A DNA stretch of 62,000 nt. Source: Gnetum montanum. Its lineage: Eukaryota; Streptophyta; Gnetopsida; Gnetales; Gnetaceae. The DNA lies in the NCBI GenBank assembly GCA_015680685.1, contig MNCI01016273.1:1927625-1989624 (forward strand), written 5' to 3'. The notes below the pieces were generated by a model. The model saw nothing but the letters and a program-made list of their open reading frames with translations, made no database searches and was not told the origin of the DNA. The position numbers were made by a program, and so were the translations under genes. This document shows, piece by piece, positions 33,264-46,055 of this stretch (within the stretch, counting starts at the first letter, position 1; each line of letters begins with the position of its first letter).

Positions 33264-34800
33264 ATGAATGGTTCCTCAAATAAACAAGAGGATTTTAAAA
33301 GCCTTATGAGCATATTTAAATTTAAGTCCACAATTTCATTAGATGAGGAGTTTGAGACTATAATTAGAAATTTAAGTAGTGAAATAAAAACACAACATAC
33401 TAGGGTTTCACCTTTAATTAAGGATTTATCTTTTAATAGAAATGCTAAGTTAAATTTAGGGTCATCCAATAGAAATTAGAGCTTACAAATAATGGCCAAT
33501 CTAAACCCTATTAACCCATTTCAACTATCTATACCTTTGATGTTCAATGTTTATCATGACATCCCAAAAGTAGCATACAAATATATCCCAAAATCATACA
33601 GCCTTGGTAAAGCTTATTTAGTAGAGGAATATTTACACCTATTTGAGCTAGCTTTTTGTTCATGTAAATATCCAGCATCAAGAGCAAGTATGTAGACTGT
33701 TCATAGGTAACGGTAGAGACATGACTCAAATTTGGTATTCAAACCTACTATTTAATAATGTTACTATTTGGGATGATATTAAAGACTTATTCATATCCTA
33801 GTTTGGTAATCATATTGAGCAACATTATCTATATAGTGGCTTAGTTTAAATAAAATAAGAAATTAAGAAATTAGTTAGAGAATTCAACATTAAGTTCCAA
33901 AGAGTGTGGCTTATTTTAAAACCAATTTTCACCATGTAATGAAGTTTCATGAGATACTTATTTGAATACTACAGATCAAAGAATCTCAATTTCATTACAT
34001 AGAACTCAAAATGTTAATACTTTATTAGAACTTTACAACAAACCTATAGAATTAGAAAGACAATTAAATTTAATGCCAAATAACATACATCCTTCTATGA
34101 AAGAGCCCCAAAAAGAAATATTTCCTTTTCAAAATTTAACTTAACCCAAGATGTTACCTTTAATCAATGGTTTCATAGAGTTCTAAAGTAAAAATATTGA
34201 TAAAGATAAGATTTTAAAAGAAATGTTGAACAAAGATATCAAGTTAGAAAAGGATATGTCAAAAATGAAAATTAAGAAATATAGGAAATTTAGATAAGCT
34301 AGAAAATCAAATGCCCAAACTAAACTTGAGGATGCTAAAGTAATGAAAGCCTTGGCCAATTCAAACTTAATATAATTAAAAGAGGACTCTAAGAAATCTA
34401 TGCACCCACATATACATTACCTAAAAAGATATTCTAGTAGTGAAACATCTAAAGGCTTTGAAATTGGATAGTCATCAAATGATGATTTCAATAATAGTGA
34501 AGAATCTAGATCCAAACTTAGGAGTATTAGAGAAAGAATGACTACATCTAGAACTCAAAATATAATACCTAAAACTATTGGAAAACATAAAATTTTTTAA
34601 GATAAATAGAAATCCAAGGAAAAATCTTAATCGAATGAAGGAGACCATCAAGATTTGCACACTAGAATGTTTATCGAGTTAGGATATTATGATGGAGAGA
34701 AGTATAGCATAATAGAAGATCTAAAAAGAATTAAGTCAATATTAGCTTATATCAATTAATTTAAATGGAAGCATACTCGAAAAAAATATTAAAAGAGATT
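33264..34800 (+). pseudogene. Element C gag pseudogene
   Basis: Open stretches at 33264-33476 and 33492-33692 lead into TQIWYSNLLFNNVTIWDDIKDLF and a downstream REFNIKFQRVW segment, which fits a Ty3/gypsy capsid (W, then spaced W and F residues). A Lys/Glu-rich helical part spans 33962-34400. Stops are frequent. No zinc knuckle was found with confidence. It would build the element's particle. Confidence 0.6.
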
Positions 34801-34931
34801 AAGAACCAAAAGAATATGAGTAACATTGTTACAAACTATATTTATAACAATGATAAACCGACTACCAAAACATAGGTTGTAGCTGATAAAGATGCTTCAT
34901 CTTTATTATTAACTCTTAAAATAAAGGAATA

Positions 34932-35265
34932 TATCTACACAATTTTTTAGTTGATTCATGAGCCACTTCAACATTAATGTCCTTGTTAATATGCAATCAA
35001 CTAGGATTTAAACAAGAATAATCAGATAAGAAAATTGTTCAAGTCAATAAGAGTAGAGTCAAGCTAATAGGTTAATTGTGAAACATGTTACTCCAATTAG
35101 CTTTAGATCCCAAGATCGAAAGTAGAATCACAATTCAAGTAGTTGACATTCCTGATTTCTATAGTTTGTTATTGACTAGAAGTTAGAGTCAAAATTTCTT
35201 TGGGTATATAGCAATAGATTGTTCACATATGTGGTTGCCATGGAAGGGAGAACCAAATTAAATTT
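34932..35265 (+). pseudogene. Element C aspartic protease pseudogene
   Basis: Reads NFLVDS, a stop, ATSTLMSLLICNQLGF, later ITIQVVDIPDFYSLLLTRS and DCSHMWLPW. This is the retropepsin core, with the active-site Gly of DSGAT turned into TGA. It lies after gag and before the additional RNase H. Confidence 0.75.
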
Positions 35266-35384
35266 ATATATATATTGAACCATTGATGATAAAGAATGTG
35301 ACTTTAGATGGGAAAAGTAAGAAAATTGAATCAAGGAAAGATGAATTAGGAGTCAATTCAATCAAAGAAATACAAATTATGAAT

Positions 35385-35800
35385 TTTATCAATTATACTT
35401 TGATGGAGATTGTAATTCCACAAGATCAAGAATTGGTATTGTTCAAATCAATATAGGAAACCAAGAGGAATCAAAAGCTATACTATTAAAGTTATCTTGT
35501 ACTAATAATAGAGCTGAATAGGAAGCTCTCTATAGAAGATTGATAATGGCTCATAAAAAGAGAATCCTAAAATTAGAAGGGAGATTTGAAAATCATATGT
35601 GACCAAGTTAGAGAAAAGTGCAGTGTTAAAAGCTCAATCCTAAGGATTTACAAGCAAATGAAAACAAAATTACTTGGAAGTTTTATGGAATATAAAATTG
35701 AAAATATCCCAAGGAAAAAAATTAGAAGGCTGATGAACTTGCAATGGTAGCTTCAACTCAAGACTTGACAAAGATAATTTAATGCTACAAAGTGGTAATT
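35385..35800 (+). pseudogene. Element C additional RNase H (archaeal type), upstream of RT
   Basis: Reads YQLYFDGDCNSTRSRIGIV, then LSCTNNRAE, a stop in place of Tyr/Trp or Gln, and EALYRRLIMAHK. After a break, IPRKK-KADELAMVAS follows. FDG, TNN-AEYEAL and ADELA-AS are signatures of the additional RNase H found in plant Tat elements, distinct from the native one at 37960. It is normally expected, from the Ogre-type elements I know, between native RNase H and integrase; here it precedes RT. It probably adds RNA-strand cleavage during reverse transcription. Confidence 0.78.
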
Positions 35801-35842
35801 AAATTAAAACTAGAACCAATGGTGCTTGATGATAAGGATTTT

Positions 35843-36734
35843 TGGTGTAGGGGTTGCACCTCAATAGATCTCAATAAGATCCAATCCAAAACTTCTAATC
35901 AAATTTAGCTTAGAAAATAAGAACAACACAATAAGATGGAGAAAGTCTCTCTTATATTAAGATAATTCTCAAAATACATATAAAATACATCAAATATGAG
36001 GAGCCAAGTGCAATTCACAACTTTCCCAAGGATCTTAGAGGCCACACTTGTCCTCTCTTCACCCTCAATTGCTCAAAATGGAGTGCAAGATTAAGACAAC
36101 ATACTTATAAGAGATTCTCCTAACCTCTCTCAAGCGCTCTTCCTTACCTTTCACTCAACTTCCTTGCACAAGCTCTCCTCCCTTGTACAAGCCCTCTTTC
36201 CTCAAGAGCTCTCTCTCTTGCCCTCTATTAGGATGTTTGGCCTTTGAGATTTGTACTTTATCACTTGGCACTTCTCCTTGGCTATTTTCATATTTCTTTG
36301 GATATTTTCCAAATTGGAATGGGCATTTTCATAAGTTTCCCCATGGGTCTAGGTTGTCTCTAGCTTTGTGTAGATGTCTTCTATGAAATCCTTACTCACA
36401 GGAGAGATGTCTACTATTTTTGGTAGATGTCTTCTATGGACTTGAGACATCTTTACTTCAAGGGAAACATCTTTAGAAAGACATCTATCTTTTTAGGAAG
36501 ATGTCTATCCTAAAGGTGCCAAAAATAAAAATGCTTGTTTTGATACCGAGAGCCTCCAAATGTCTCCCAACAAGCCCACATAGACCCTGGAACCTCCTAA
36601 ACTCATCAAAATAAGCCAAAAATACTACAAAACATGACAAAATAGTCAAGAATCATCCCCAAAATAAATCAACTAAAAAAGACACATAACATTTAGGGTA
36701 GACCAAGGGGATCAAAAGAGGTGTTCCTACACCA
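35843..36734. repeat. Solo LTR (892 bp) inserted in element C
   Basis: Begins TGGTGTAGG and ends CCTACACCA; the inner continuation CACCTC/GAGGTG also pairs. The flanks are ATTTT and ATTTC, an almost perfect 5-bp duplication. It interrupts the linker between additional RNase H and RT. Inside are clustered AGATGTCT words at 36368-36520. TG...CA ends plus a 5-bp duplication favour a solo LTR; a small inverted-repeat transposon is the alternative. No coding sequence. Confidence 0.72.
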
Positions 36735-37139
36735 ATTTCTATCAAGTTTTTGAAGATGATCATCAAATAAATAAATTACTTAGAAATAAAAGAGAATTCG
36801 AACATCAAATTCATGAAAAAAATGATTTCAAACCAAAATGAAGAAGGATACCTCAAGGGCACTGCAATTAGAAGAGGAATTTAGGAAAAAAATTAGTTAA
36901 AGGATAATATGTTCAAATTCATGGGGAGAAAGCTTATGAAATGATTGATCTAGGATGCCACTACATTCCAAGGTATCCTAATATTAGAATGAAACTTTGA
37001 CCAAACATTAAAGATAAAACAATGTAGATTCTTAAAGGAAATCTAAATAATTTTTCTTAGTCAAATGACCATTTGAGAACTTTTGATCCTAGTATTATAA
37101 TGCATAAATTTGCTTTAGTAAATGATTTTAAGATAATTA
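36735..37139 (+). pseudogene. Element C linker between additional RNase H and RT
   Basis: The readable frame FYQVFEDDHQINKLLRNKREFEHQIHEKND, continuing to LRTFDPSIIMHKFALVNDFK, resembles the connection domain ahead of RT in Tat polyproteins. Broken by stops. Confidence 0.5.
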
Positions 37140-37960
37140 AATAGAAGTTAAGGAAACTTAATCCAATTTTTGAACTAGTAATGAAACCTAAGATTACGAA
37201 GTTATTAGTTGCTAGTATAATATATCTAATTAGATACTCAACCTAGATAGCAAATCTAGTACTAATTAGAAAAAAGAATGGAGATATAAGGCTATGTGTT
37301 GATTTTAGAAACTTGAATGAATCTTGAGTTAAAGATAGGTATCTACTCCCAAGAATTGATGAAATGATAATAAAAGTATTAGAATGTCAATTATACTGAT
37401 TCATAGATGGTTTTTAGGTTATAATCAAATAATAGTAGATAAGAATGATAGATACAAAATGATATTCATCAATATATGTGGAAAATTTGCATGTAAAAGA
37501 ATGTCCTTTATTATATCAAATGTAGGGGCTACTTTTGTGGATATATCTTTTAAAGGACTTATTGGAAAAAAATTTTCCATTTATTTACATGATATTACAG
37601 TTTATTTGAAGCATGAGACAAACCATGTATTTTACCTACAACAAATATTCAATAGATGTATGACATTTTGTATTTCTTTGAATCCAAAAAAAATATGTTT
37701 TTGGAGTGAACTTTGATAGCTTACTTGGACATAAAATTTCTAAAAAGGGGATAGAAATTGATCACGCTAGAATTGAAGCTATTCAAGGTATAGAACATCC
37801 TACAAATAAGGCACTAAGGTTTTTCTTTGGGAAAGTAAAGTTTGTTAAAAAATTTATACTAAGATTTACAAAAATAACAAACTATCTTTCACGAATGTGG
37901 AGAAAAGATGTTGAAGTGAGAAAGGAAAAAGAATTACTAATGGCTTTGGACCAAATTAAA
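37140..37960 (+). pseudogene. Element C reverse transcriptase pseudogene
   Basis: Reads KLRKLNPIFELVMKPKI, WIANLVLIRKKNGDIRLCVDFRNLN (Trp as stop), RYLLPRIDEMI, FIDGFLGYNQI, FACKRMSFIISNVGATF and YLHDITVYLKH. The motif with two Asp has become HDI, so catalytic function is lost. HKISKKGIEIDHARIEAIQ and the later RFFFGKVKFVKKFI match the thumb/connection. A frame change occurs near 37710. Confidence 0.82.
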
Positions 37961-38260
37961 AGAGCCATTTTAGAAGCCCCATATCTAGTGCAACCAAAAT
38001 TGAGAGAGGATTTCTAGTTATATGCTTTTTTCTCCACAAACTTGCTAGCTACAGTATTAACAAAACAAGATGAAATAGAAGAAAAGCTAATTGAATTTCT
38101 TGGTTACCAATTAAAAGAAGCTGAAAGAAATTACTTTAAGCTTGAAAAACAATTATTTATTGTGATTAAATCCTTGGGACATTTTAAGTATTATTTGAAA
38201 AACACTGTGTTTCATATTATGACTATAGAACCACTTGTAAGATAGTTCTTATCACAAAAT
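37961..38260 (+). pseudogene. Element C native RNase H pseudogene
   Basis: Reads IKRAILEAPYLVQPKLREDF, FFSTNLLATVLTKQDE, EFLGYQLKEAERNYFKLEKQLFIVIKSLGHFKYYL. The pattern of AP-LV-PDF and A-VL-Q followed by RDAE-Y--MEKQ-YALVK-L--F is that of Tat-lineage RNase H. Acidic residues are degenerate, as is usual in this lineage's native domain. Confidence 0.8.
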
Positions 38261-38439
38261 GAAATTGAACTCAAAATAGCTAATTAGATAATCAAGCTTC
38301 AACAATTTAGGTTTAACCTAAAAACACATAAAACAGTTAAGAATATGGGATTAGCCAAAATGTTGATAAGAAAAGCTAGACAATAAATGTTACCTCTTCT
38401 TGAAATTACAAATTAATAAGATGACATAGTAACATTTCT

Positions 38440-39545
38440 TGTTAGCTGAGAAATTCCCAAGAATTTATCAAAAAAGAAAAGAGCTTTCATAATAAAGATC
38501 AAGAAGTATATTTACACTCAGGGAATTCTATATAGAAAATATTTCAAATGTATCTTACTAGAGTATGCATTAAATCAAAAAATTAAAGAAACTTTGAAGC
38601 AATTTCATAATAATTAGGACTTGTATTATGAATCTCCTAAGATTACTATGTAACATACATTAAGATATGGATTCTAATAGCCCACTATGCTCAAAGATAT
38701 GCAAGATAAAATTTTGACTTGCTATAAGTGTAAAATCTAGAGGCCAAAGCTAAAAAGGACCAATGCTTCACTGAAACTAGTAATATAATATAAATATTTT
38801 CAAAGGTGAAGATTGGATTTTATAGAAGCTACTACTCCATCTAAAGGAGGACATAGATTTATTTTAATAGCTACTAACTATTTTACTAAGTGGCCAAAAG
38901 TTAATGCACTAAGAAGAATTACATCCTATGAACTAATTAAGTTTCTTGAGAAATACATCATAAATTGGTTTAGGATGCCAGAATCTTTGGTTAATAATTA
39001 TGGCTTAGCCTTCTAGTCATCTGAGTTTATAAGGAAATGGCCTAGTAGAGTCCACAAATAAGAAGCTAATTTCTTACATTAAGAATTCTATGAATAATAA
39101 TCCTAAAAATGGCATGAACTATTACAAAGAGCTCTATGAACTGACAAGACTAGGATAAAGAAATCTAAAGAAACTACACTATTCAACTTAGTCTATGGGT
39201 TTAATGATTGCATAATTAATATGATCACAACTTTGATAATAGAATTTATGAAAAATTACAACCCATGATTAGATAAGGAACATGATGTGATGGCCTTATT
39301 ATTAAAAAGAGAAGCCAAAATTGAGAAAGGCTGAGATAAGCTCTTATAGAATGTAGCATTAATGAAAAGATGGTTTGGTCACCAAGTAGGATGGAAGGCA
39401 TTTAAGGAAGGAGATTTAATATTTTTATGGAGAATTAATAGAAAAGATAAAGTAAATAAATTCTCAACTAGATGGATTGGGTCATTAATAATTAAGCAAC
39501 AAGTGGCTGAAAATACTTTCAATCTTACTTCATTAGATGGATAGG
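38440..39545 (+). pseudogene. Element C integrase pseudogene
   Basis: The zinc-finger region near 38560-38760 has LKQFHNN and CYKCKI-RP. The core reads DFIEATTPSKGGHRFILIATNYFTKWPKVNALR, with the first Asp, and WFRMPESLVNNYGLAF, in which the second Asp is Asn. A C-terminal part at 39362-39540 reads FKEGDLIFLWR then RWIGSLII and the end at 39543. Stops and one changed catalytic residue make it inactive. Confidence 0.82.
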
Positions 39546-39723
39546 TATTAATCTTTCCATTTAATGCTTTTCACATGAAGAATTACTTAGGGCAACTGCT
39601 CAATTAGAGTAACATAATAATGGCTAACAAAATTTGTAAATATTCATAACTAATTTTCTTATGACTATTTAAAGAGAAGAAGCTAAGATATAAAATTCTT
39701 GAGCCATTATTTCATCAATAGCC

Positions 39724-39957
39724 ATGATTGGAAGATCAAGGCCAACAATAAGGAGATTATTTATACATCCAAAGAAAGTCAAAATGAAATTAGGACCTTT
39801 TATCCCATACTTATCTAGATGTTATCCTAAGCATGTACAAAGCATATATTATAGGGGCACTACTTATGGAGCATCTTATAATTTTCCATTTATGACTTGG
39901 CTTTCCCATGAATTTTCCATGCTTACAAATGGAAAATCCATTCATGTTAGAGAATAG
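39724..39957 (+). other. 77-codon frame after integrase, unknown
   Basis: Starts MIGRSRPTIRRLFIHPKK, with further coding-like sequence to about 40160 in pieces. It is open although its surroundings have many stops. I recognise no domain; it could be a remnant of a 3' accessory frame. Confidence 0.3.
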
Positions 39958-40726
39958 GTTGAGATTCCATAATGCCCAAACCTTTTGCTCAAGGAAAATT
40001 TTAATGAGTGTCCAATTCAAACTTTTAATTAAGAACATGTTTTAGTCAATCATCATGAGAACAACATTGATTTAAGGCTTGACATCCAAAAAAAAACCAA
40101 CATGGACAAGAAGAATAGCCCAAGAAATATGAAAGTTCGAAGGATCCCAAGGAAGGATTAAAGTAGTTTAATGAAGTACATATTGTTGTACCTACTCAAG
40201 TAATGACTGAGCCTGAACACGATGGAGCTTTAAAATGGAAATTTTTGGGGAAAATCATAATCGTTATACAATGCCAACCTATATCATCAACTTTGCTTTA
40301 GGTTAATCTATTTGAAGCATTGTAGGACCATGGTCTTTTCATTCCCATTTAGCCTTAACCTACAAGGATTTTTTCCACAAAAATATTTAAGCTTTTCTTT
40401 TGTCTATATATGAATGTTGCAAGAAGAAGGTTATGTTTATTTAGAAAAACTATTGTTGTAATAATTATCCACTGTCATGAAATAACACTAGACTTAAATT
40501 ATCCTACCCATTTATTTACATGATATCTAATGATTTTTAATGATTGATTTACATGTACAATAAGAATAAGCTAAGATTTTTTGATCAAAAATAAATTCCT
40601 ATGTAAAGGTAAGCTTCTAAGCAAAGCTTCTACATAAATACTATAAAGATAAGAATTGTTTTGGGAAAATTTTCTTAAATGAAGGGTTTTAAAAGGTGAA
40701 TGGATAACCTAGAAAATTCTAATTCA
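39958..40726 (+). other. 3' untranslated region of element C
   Basis: AT-rich, no recognised frame. Purine-rich GGTGAATGG and AAGGGTTTTAAAAGG near 40683-40703 are candidates for the polypurine tract but neither is convincing. Confidence 0.4.
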
Positions 40727-43700
40727 CAAAGCTAGGGTTTTAGTTTAAAATTTAACATTATGCAGAAGATCAAAATAGTTATCAAGGATAGAGCTTATGC
40801 AAGTTTTTCTTAACTTAAGTAAATGCTTTTTTTGTTGGACATCTTAAAACTTGATTTGTAGAGCTTTGAGACCATTCTCATCTCAAGAAGGAATTGGAAT
40901 TAGAATAAATGGTTGAGTGTAGAAAAGCTTTATCATTTTAGCAAGAAAGGACTTGATATAACACTATCTTAACTCTTTTTGAATAACTAAAACCAAAGAT
41001 TAGCTTTGCAAATGGTTCCAAAAATGTTTCTAAATCCAATTGATTATAAAATGTTTCTAACAATAAATGCATAAGTGGTTTTCCAAGTTAGCTTTCATTT
41101 AGATGAAAAGATTCATAGAGTGAAAAAATGATTTTACAAACAAGCACACTTTTGGCTCTTCCACATTATCTCTAGAGAAAAGGATGTCATTAATAGAATC
41201 AAAGTTAGGCTCTAAAAACAAGCTCATCTTCCATTCTTCCACATCAACTCATTGTATGGTACTAGTTCATAGAAGCTCTACCATGTTAGCCCTTGAGAAA
41301 AAGTGTCACTCGTAGAGCTTAAAGTTGGTTCTACAAGTAAGTGCAAAAATGGTTCTATCACATTAGCCATAGAACTAGTTTATAAAACTAAAACTCATCC
41401 CTATGAAAAAGCTTAAATTAGCTTTGTCATGTCATCATTTATGTAATTGCAAGTTTGCAGAACTAAAAAGTGATTCTACAAAATGTTTCTATGAATAGCT
41501 TAATTGTTTTAAAAAGGATGCATCAGAAGCTTAAAATATATTCATCTCTCACTTTCACATTAGCTATAGAGCTAGTTCATGAAGTTAAAATTAAGCTCTA
41601 CGAATGAATCTAGAATTGGTTCTACATGCAACATCAGCTTCTTTGGAGAATAGGTTAGTAGAATAAAAATTTGGCACTACAACAAGCTCACATTTCAACT
41701 CTACCATGTCAGCATTATAAATTAAAATTTTTGAAGAGTTGGAAAAGTCATATTTAAAATGGATTCTTGAGGTACCTTGTCATGTTAGCTTCTAATAAGA
41801 GTAGATTCATAGAACCAAAAAGAGATTCTATGAAATGATTCTACAAAGTAGCTTAAAATTGGCTTTGCCAAGTTAGGTCCATTTGGATAGGAAGATTCAT
41901 AGGATTTAAAATGACTCTACTAAAAATATATTGTTCAACTCTACCATGTAAGCTATTATCCCTAATTTGTAGAACCAAAATCCAATTCTACACTGAGAGA
42001 CAAAATATTTCTACGAGCCACGTCATTGTCAGACCACATCAGCTTTAGAGAAAAAGCATTATTTATAGAGATAAAATTTGATTCTATAGGCAAGTGCAAA
42101 AATGGTTCTACCATGTCAGTTCATAGAGGAAGCTTATAAAATCCAAAAAAATGGCTCTATGAAATGGTTCTATGATCCAATACTAAAATTAGCCTTACCA
42201 CATTACCTTTTACATAGAGTGGATAGAAGCCAATTTTGGTTCTATAAACAAGCTTAAACTAGTTCTATGAGTCACATCATCTTAGCAAATCCACCTTATC
42301 ATGTCACCATTTAGATAAAGATCCTTGAGTTCATGAGAAATAAAAAGCCCAATCTACCAGGTTAGCTTTTAAGAAGAATGAGTTCATATAAACTAAAAGT
42401 GATTCTATGAATAGGCTTCTAAATGATTTGACCACGTTGGCTTTGGAAAAAGAGGATTACTCATAGAACTTAAAATGGGCTCTACAATGTAAGCTCAAAC
42501 TAATTTTGCAAGCCATGTTAAGATAAAATTTCACCTCAAACCCACCAATGATTCTAAGTTTAATTTACTCACATGTACATTATATTTGAATACAGTTCAA
42601 CATGATATAGAACCAAAATCTAGATCGACAAAGAGGCTTTATGACTATTCTTCCATATAAGCTCTTCTATAGAATGAATTTGTAGAACCAAAAAAAAAAA
42701 AAATCTACGAACAAGCTCAAAAATCATTCTACAAGCTGATGTAAGGATAAGCTTTTAATGAAGTAGCTCAAAAAAACCAAAGCTTGCAACATGTGGCAAC
42801 ACCTAAGTCAAACATCTAGTCTAAAAGAAAGTTGAAGAAAAAGGATGAATTTCAAGTCACAAAGCCATAGATGAACATAGCAAAGAACCAAAATAGAGCT
42901 AAGAGTAGCACAAATCTACCATTGAAACTCAAATTAGTGACTCTAGAAAACAATCCCTATTTGGAAGATGGACAAAAAGGTGTGGAAATCTTTTGATTTT
43001 GTTAGAGTTAAAACAATATCATTGCCTCAATTCAAATAGGGTTACTTAAATATGATGATGATAGTTACTAGTATCATGAATAAAATTACCAAGAAGAATC
43101 TTGAATTGAAATAAGTTTAATCCAATGTGGAAACTACTTCAATAGCAATAACAAATTTTCTAACTAAATCAATTTTTAAAGAAACAAGTAGTAAATAGGC
43201 TCTTAAAGAAGCTTATGACACTAAACAAGATTTAGTGAATCAAGCTATTATGTTTCTTCTCAATCATGGAAGGTTATCTTAGAAAAAACTCAATTGAAGG
43301 GCTTCAAATTTAGAGAATGAGAGAAATTCACCAAGGAACTGAACAATTTTCCAATGGCCTATAGTTATACAAAGAGAACTTAAGGTATATTGAGCCTTAA
43401 TTTTGTAACTATTGTAACTACTAGTGGGTAGTATATAAATCCTAGAGCAGAGGGGTAAAAGGGGATTGATTGATAAAGGGGAAGCTTCTAAAGAACAAAA
43501 TTGAAAAGAAATCTTGCAAAGATTGTTTAATATAATGGCATTTTATACAATTTTTATCTATCTCTTTTAGCTTTGATCTCTTAGCTAGTATTTCTAATGA
43601 ATAGCTTTTTGTATCTTGTCTAGCCTAAATGTTACATAATTACATATGAATAGATTACTAGTTTTGGAATAGGTTATTTTCTTTATGAGTGGAGATTTAA

Positions 43701-44248
43701 CTCATTTCTATTATTCTATTTTAATGGAATAGCTTTGATAAGTGTTAGTTATAAATTAAATTAACATAGAAATATTGTCCTCTTTATACAATTTTAAGCT
43801 TTTTAAATAATCTCTCTAACTCGTTCTCCTTCTATATTTAGAAAAACTTTTGTGGTCTAGTACTAGGAAGTTAGCTAATAGATAGCTCAAAGTTTAAGAT
43901 TGATGTTTTCTATAAAACTATTCATTTACTATATATGTATGTTATGCAAGATTTAAAGCTAGGCTTAATGGAGAGCTATTCGATTTCTATAATTATGTTA
44001 AGAGATAGCTAGGAGGGATACTCATGAACTACATATAAGACAACAATTCATTAGATATATTTTTTGGATTTGTAAATGAATATTTATTGTCAAACATGCT
44101 TAGTCATATTTAGCTCATTAGAAAATAATAGAAGCTTTTTGGAGCTATCCATGCGTTGGTGGTACTAGAGACCAGAAACCACCTAAAACAAGTTTGTTAG
44201 AACTATTTCCTTAGTTGGAGCAAGATCTCATTTCCCTACACTCCCCCA
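40727..44248 (+). repeat. Element C 3' LTR (about 3.52 kb)
   Basis: Partner of 29317-33149. It ends ACACTCCCCCA. It holds a second hairpin-repeat array at 41000-42730, an A14 run at 42690-42703, and a TATA box at 43432. Confidence 0.85.
43432..43440 (+). promoter_or_regulatory. TATA box of element C 3' LTR
   Basis: TATATAAAT followed by CCTAGAGCAGAGGGG. It lies about 800 bp before the LTR end. The aligned place in the 5' LTR is deleted. Confidence 0.6.
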
Positions 44249-46041
44249 ATAACATACAACAATGAAGAAGAATTATAGAAGAGGATAAATGTTCAGATCT
44301 TTGCCTTCAAAGAATTCATGATGCTTCCATCTTAAGAGCATCAAATTCCACTTGTTTTCCCCATAAAATGTAATAAATAAAAAATAAGAAAATATAAAAG
44401 TATTAGGTCTTCTCAACCTAACATCCCTTTTTCCCTTATTTTTCATCTTCTTCATAGTATTCTTTTTAGTGTTTAAAAACTTCCAAGTTAACCTTCCTTT
44501 ACCATCAATGTCACAACTACTTAAATTGCCTTTATGTTATTCATCCATGTCATAGCTAAGTCAATCAAGTTCATTAACATAGTTTAAAAATAAATCATTG
44601 TTATAATTAATAGGAAAGATACCCAAATTCTATAAAATTAAATCATTGTTAATATCCTCACTAACATTAATAATATCTTCTTACAATAACTACCCATATA
44701 GCCATAATTAACACACATAAAATTCAACACATTACCATCATTATAATTTTAATGAAAATAATATTAAAATTCATATTTCTTCCAAAATAGCAGTTAGATA
44801 GATAAAAATCAACACAATGATCATAACTCACATCACCAAAGTTGAATAAATAACTATCAAGATAAAGTGACATACTAGCATCCATCATACTAGCTTCAAC
44901 ATAAGAGACATTACTACCATCTATAAGGTAAATCTTAATATTACTTATCTCCTCATGGCTTATCTAGTTCAACATTGATCCAACTTCATCTTCAACATTT
45001 GGTTTTTTAACATTATCAAAACTTGAATATTCAAGATCTCAAGAAGGAGTCCCCAAATCCAATGATTCCTAATCTTGAAAGGAATCATCAATCTGATTTC
45101 ATTTTACTTTAAGGTAACAACTTAAACGGTAAACTCTCCTCCAAGGCTTTAGCATCATATTCATCAAATATAGTATCAAATCAATCATCCATACACATAT
45201 CTTAGTTAGAATCCTCACTAATCACCTATGAGATAAATTCAACTTAACTTAGAATATCCTTTCATTTATCACAAGGTATATAACAACTATTAAAAAATTT
45301 CTCATACCTTCTATTATTTTTCTTGACTCTCCTTGAATATGTAATTTGATTTTAGTCTCTATTTGGCTTTGATCTTTTACCCTTCATGACTCATGAGGTA
45401 GAAACTCTCCTTGATTAGTAGCATACATCATCTTGATTTTTGAAGATTTGTTGGTCCTTTTAATGAAGCTCTTAGTTTTCTTCCTTTAACCTTTCAAGTA
45501 TTAAGCACTTCCTTTCTCAATAAGAGATACTTGTTAATTCCTTTTCTTATTGATCTCTACTTCATCAAAATTTATATCTTCCTCCTTTTTTGGATGTCCA
45601 AAAAATATCCTCTTAATTCTCTTCAAAATATTCAATAAATTAGTCTTCATTTCATTCATATCTCTTCTAAGCACTTTCATGCTAAGATAATTAGATGTCA
45701 TACTTTTCATAGGTCTAAAGGAAATACTTAATGTAAGAAAGATGATATCAAAAATCAATTTCACAAATATTCATAATAATAATCCTTTAATTTAAGAAAA
45801 AAGGCACTATGCTTTAACATAAAAGTATAAATATAAAGTAATTCACTTTAAATACTAGCCTTTAAATAAAATTGATGTTTAAATATCACAAAAGAAGATT
45901 GATATTGTAATGATCAAAGAAATTCTTACAAATCTTAGGTAATTCAAACCCTAATTAGATACAAATCATACAAATTCTCTAAAATTCTTCCAAAGCTTGA
46001 TAAAGATCACAAATTTAACATGGGGATGTCTCTAAACCAAT
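44249..46041 (-). pseudogene. 5' internal part of a chromovirus-like element (gag leader)
   Basis: Downstream (minus strand) of a primer site at 46053. An open stretch at 45764-45534 includes MKSMTSNYLSMKVLRRDMNEMKTNLLNILKRIK, a helical gag-like start that also appears inverted at 54114. Below 45500 only scattered Lys/Glu-rich pieces are readable, and the element is cut off at 44248 by element C's LTR. Lineage inferred from its similarity to 46900-53856. Confidence 0.5.
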
Positions 46042-46053
46042 GCTTTGATATCA
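46042..46053 (-). other. Primer binding site, initiator tRNA-Met type
   Basis: TGATATCAAAGC followed by ATTGG. The usual plant site is TGGTATCAGAGC; both differences are G-to-A. Confidence 0.75.
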
Positions 46054-46055
46054 AT

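Larger units (their letters stand above)
29317..44248 (+). mobile_element. Element C: Tat-lineage element with very long LTRs
   Basis: Two related blocks of 3.8 and 3.5 kb flank a 7.6-kb internal region with gag, protease, additional RNase H, RT, RNase H and integrase remnants, all on the plus strand. The protein wording (VDFRNLN, FIDGF, LVQPKLREDF, YFTKWPKVNALR) fits the Tat branch of Ty3/gypsy. The LTR outer edges are uncertain by about 20 bp and no target duplication was found. All coding parts are decayed. Confidence 0.85.

Noticed and set aside
35843-36734. Class II transposon based on terminal inverted repeats
   Set aside because: TG...CA ends with short inverted termini and a 5-bp duplication fit an LTR better; kept as an alternative only.
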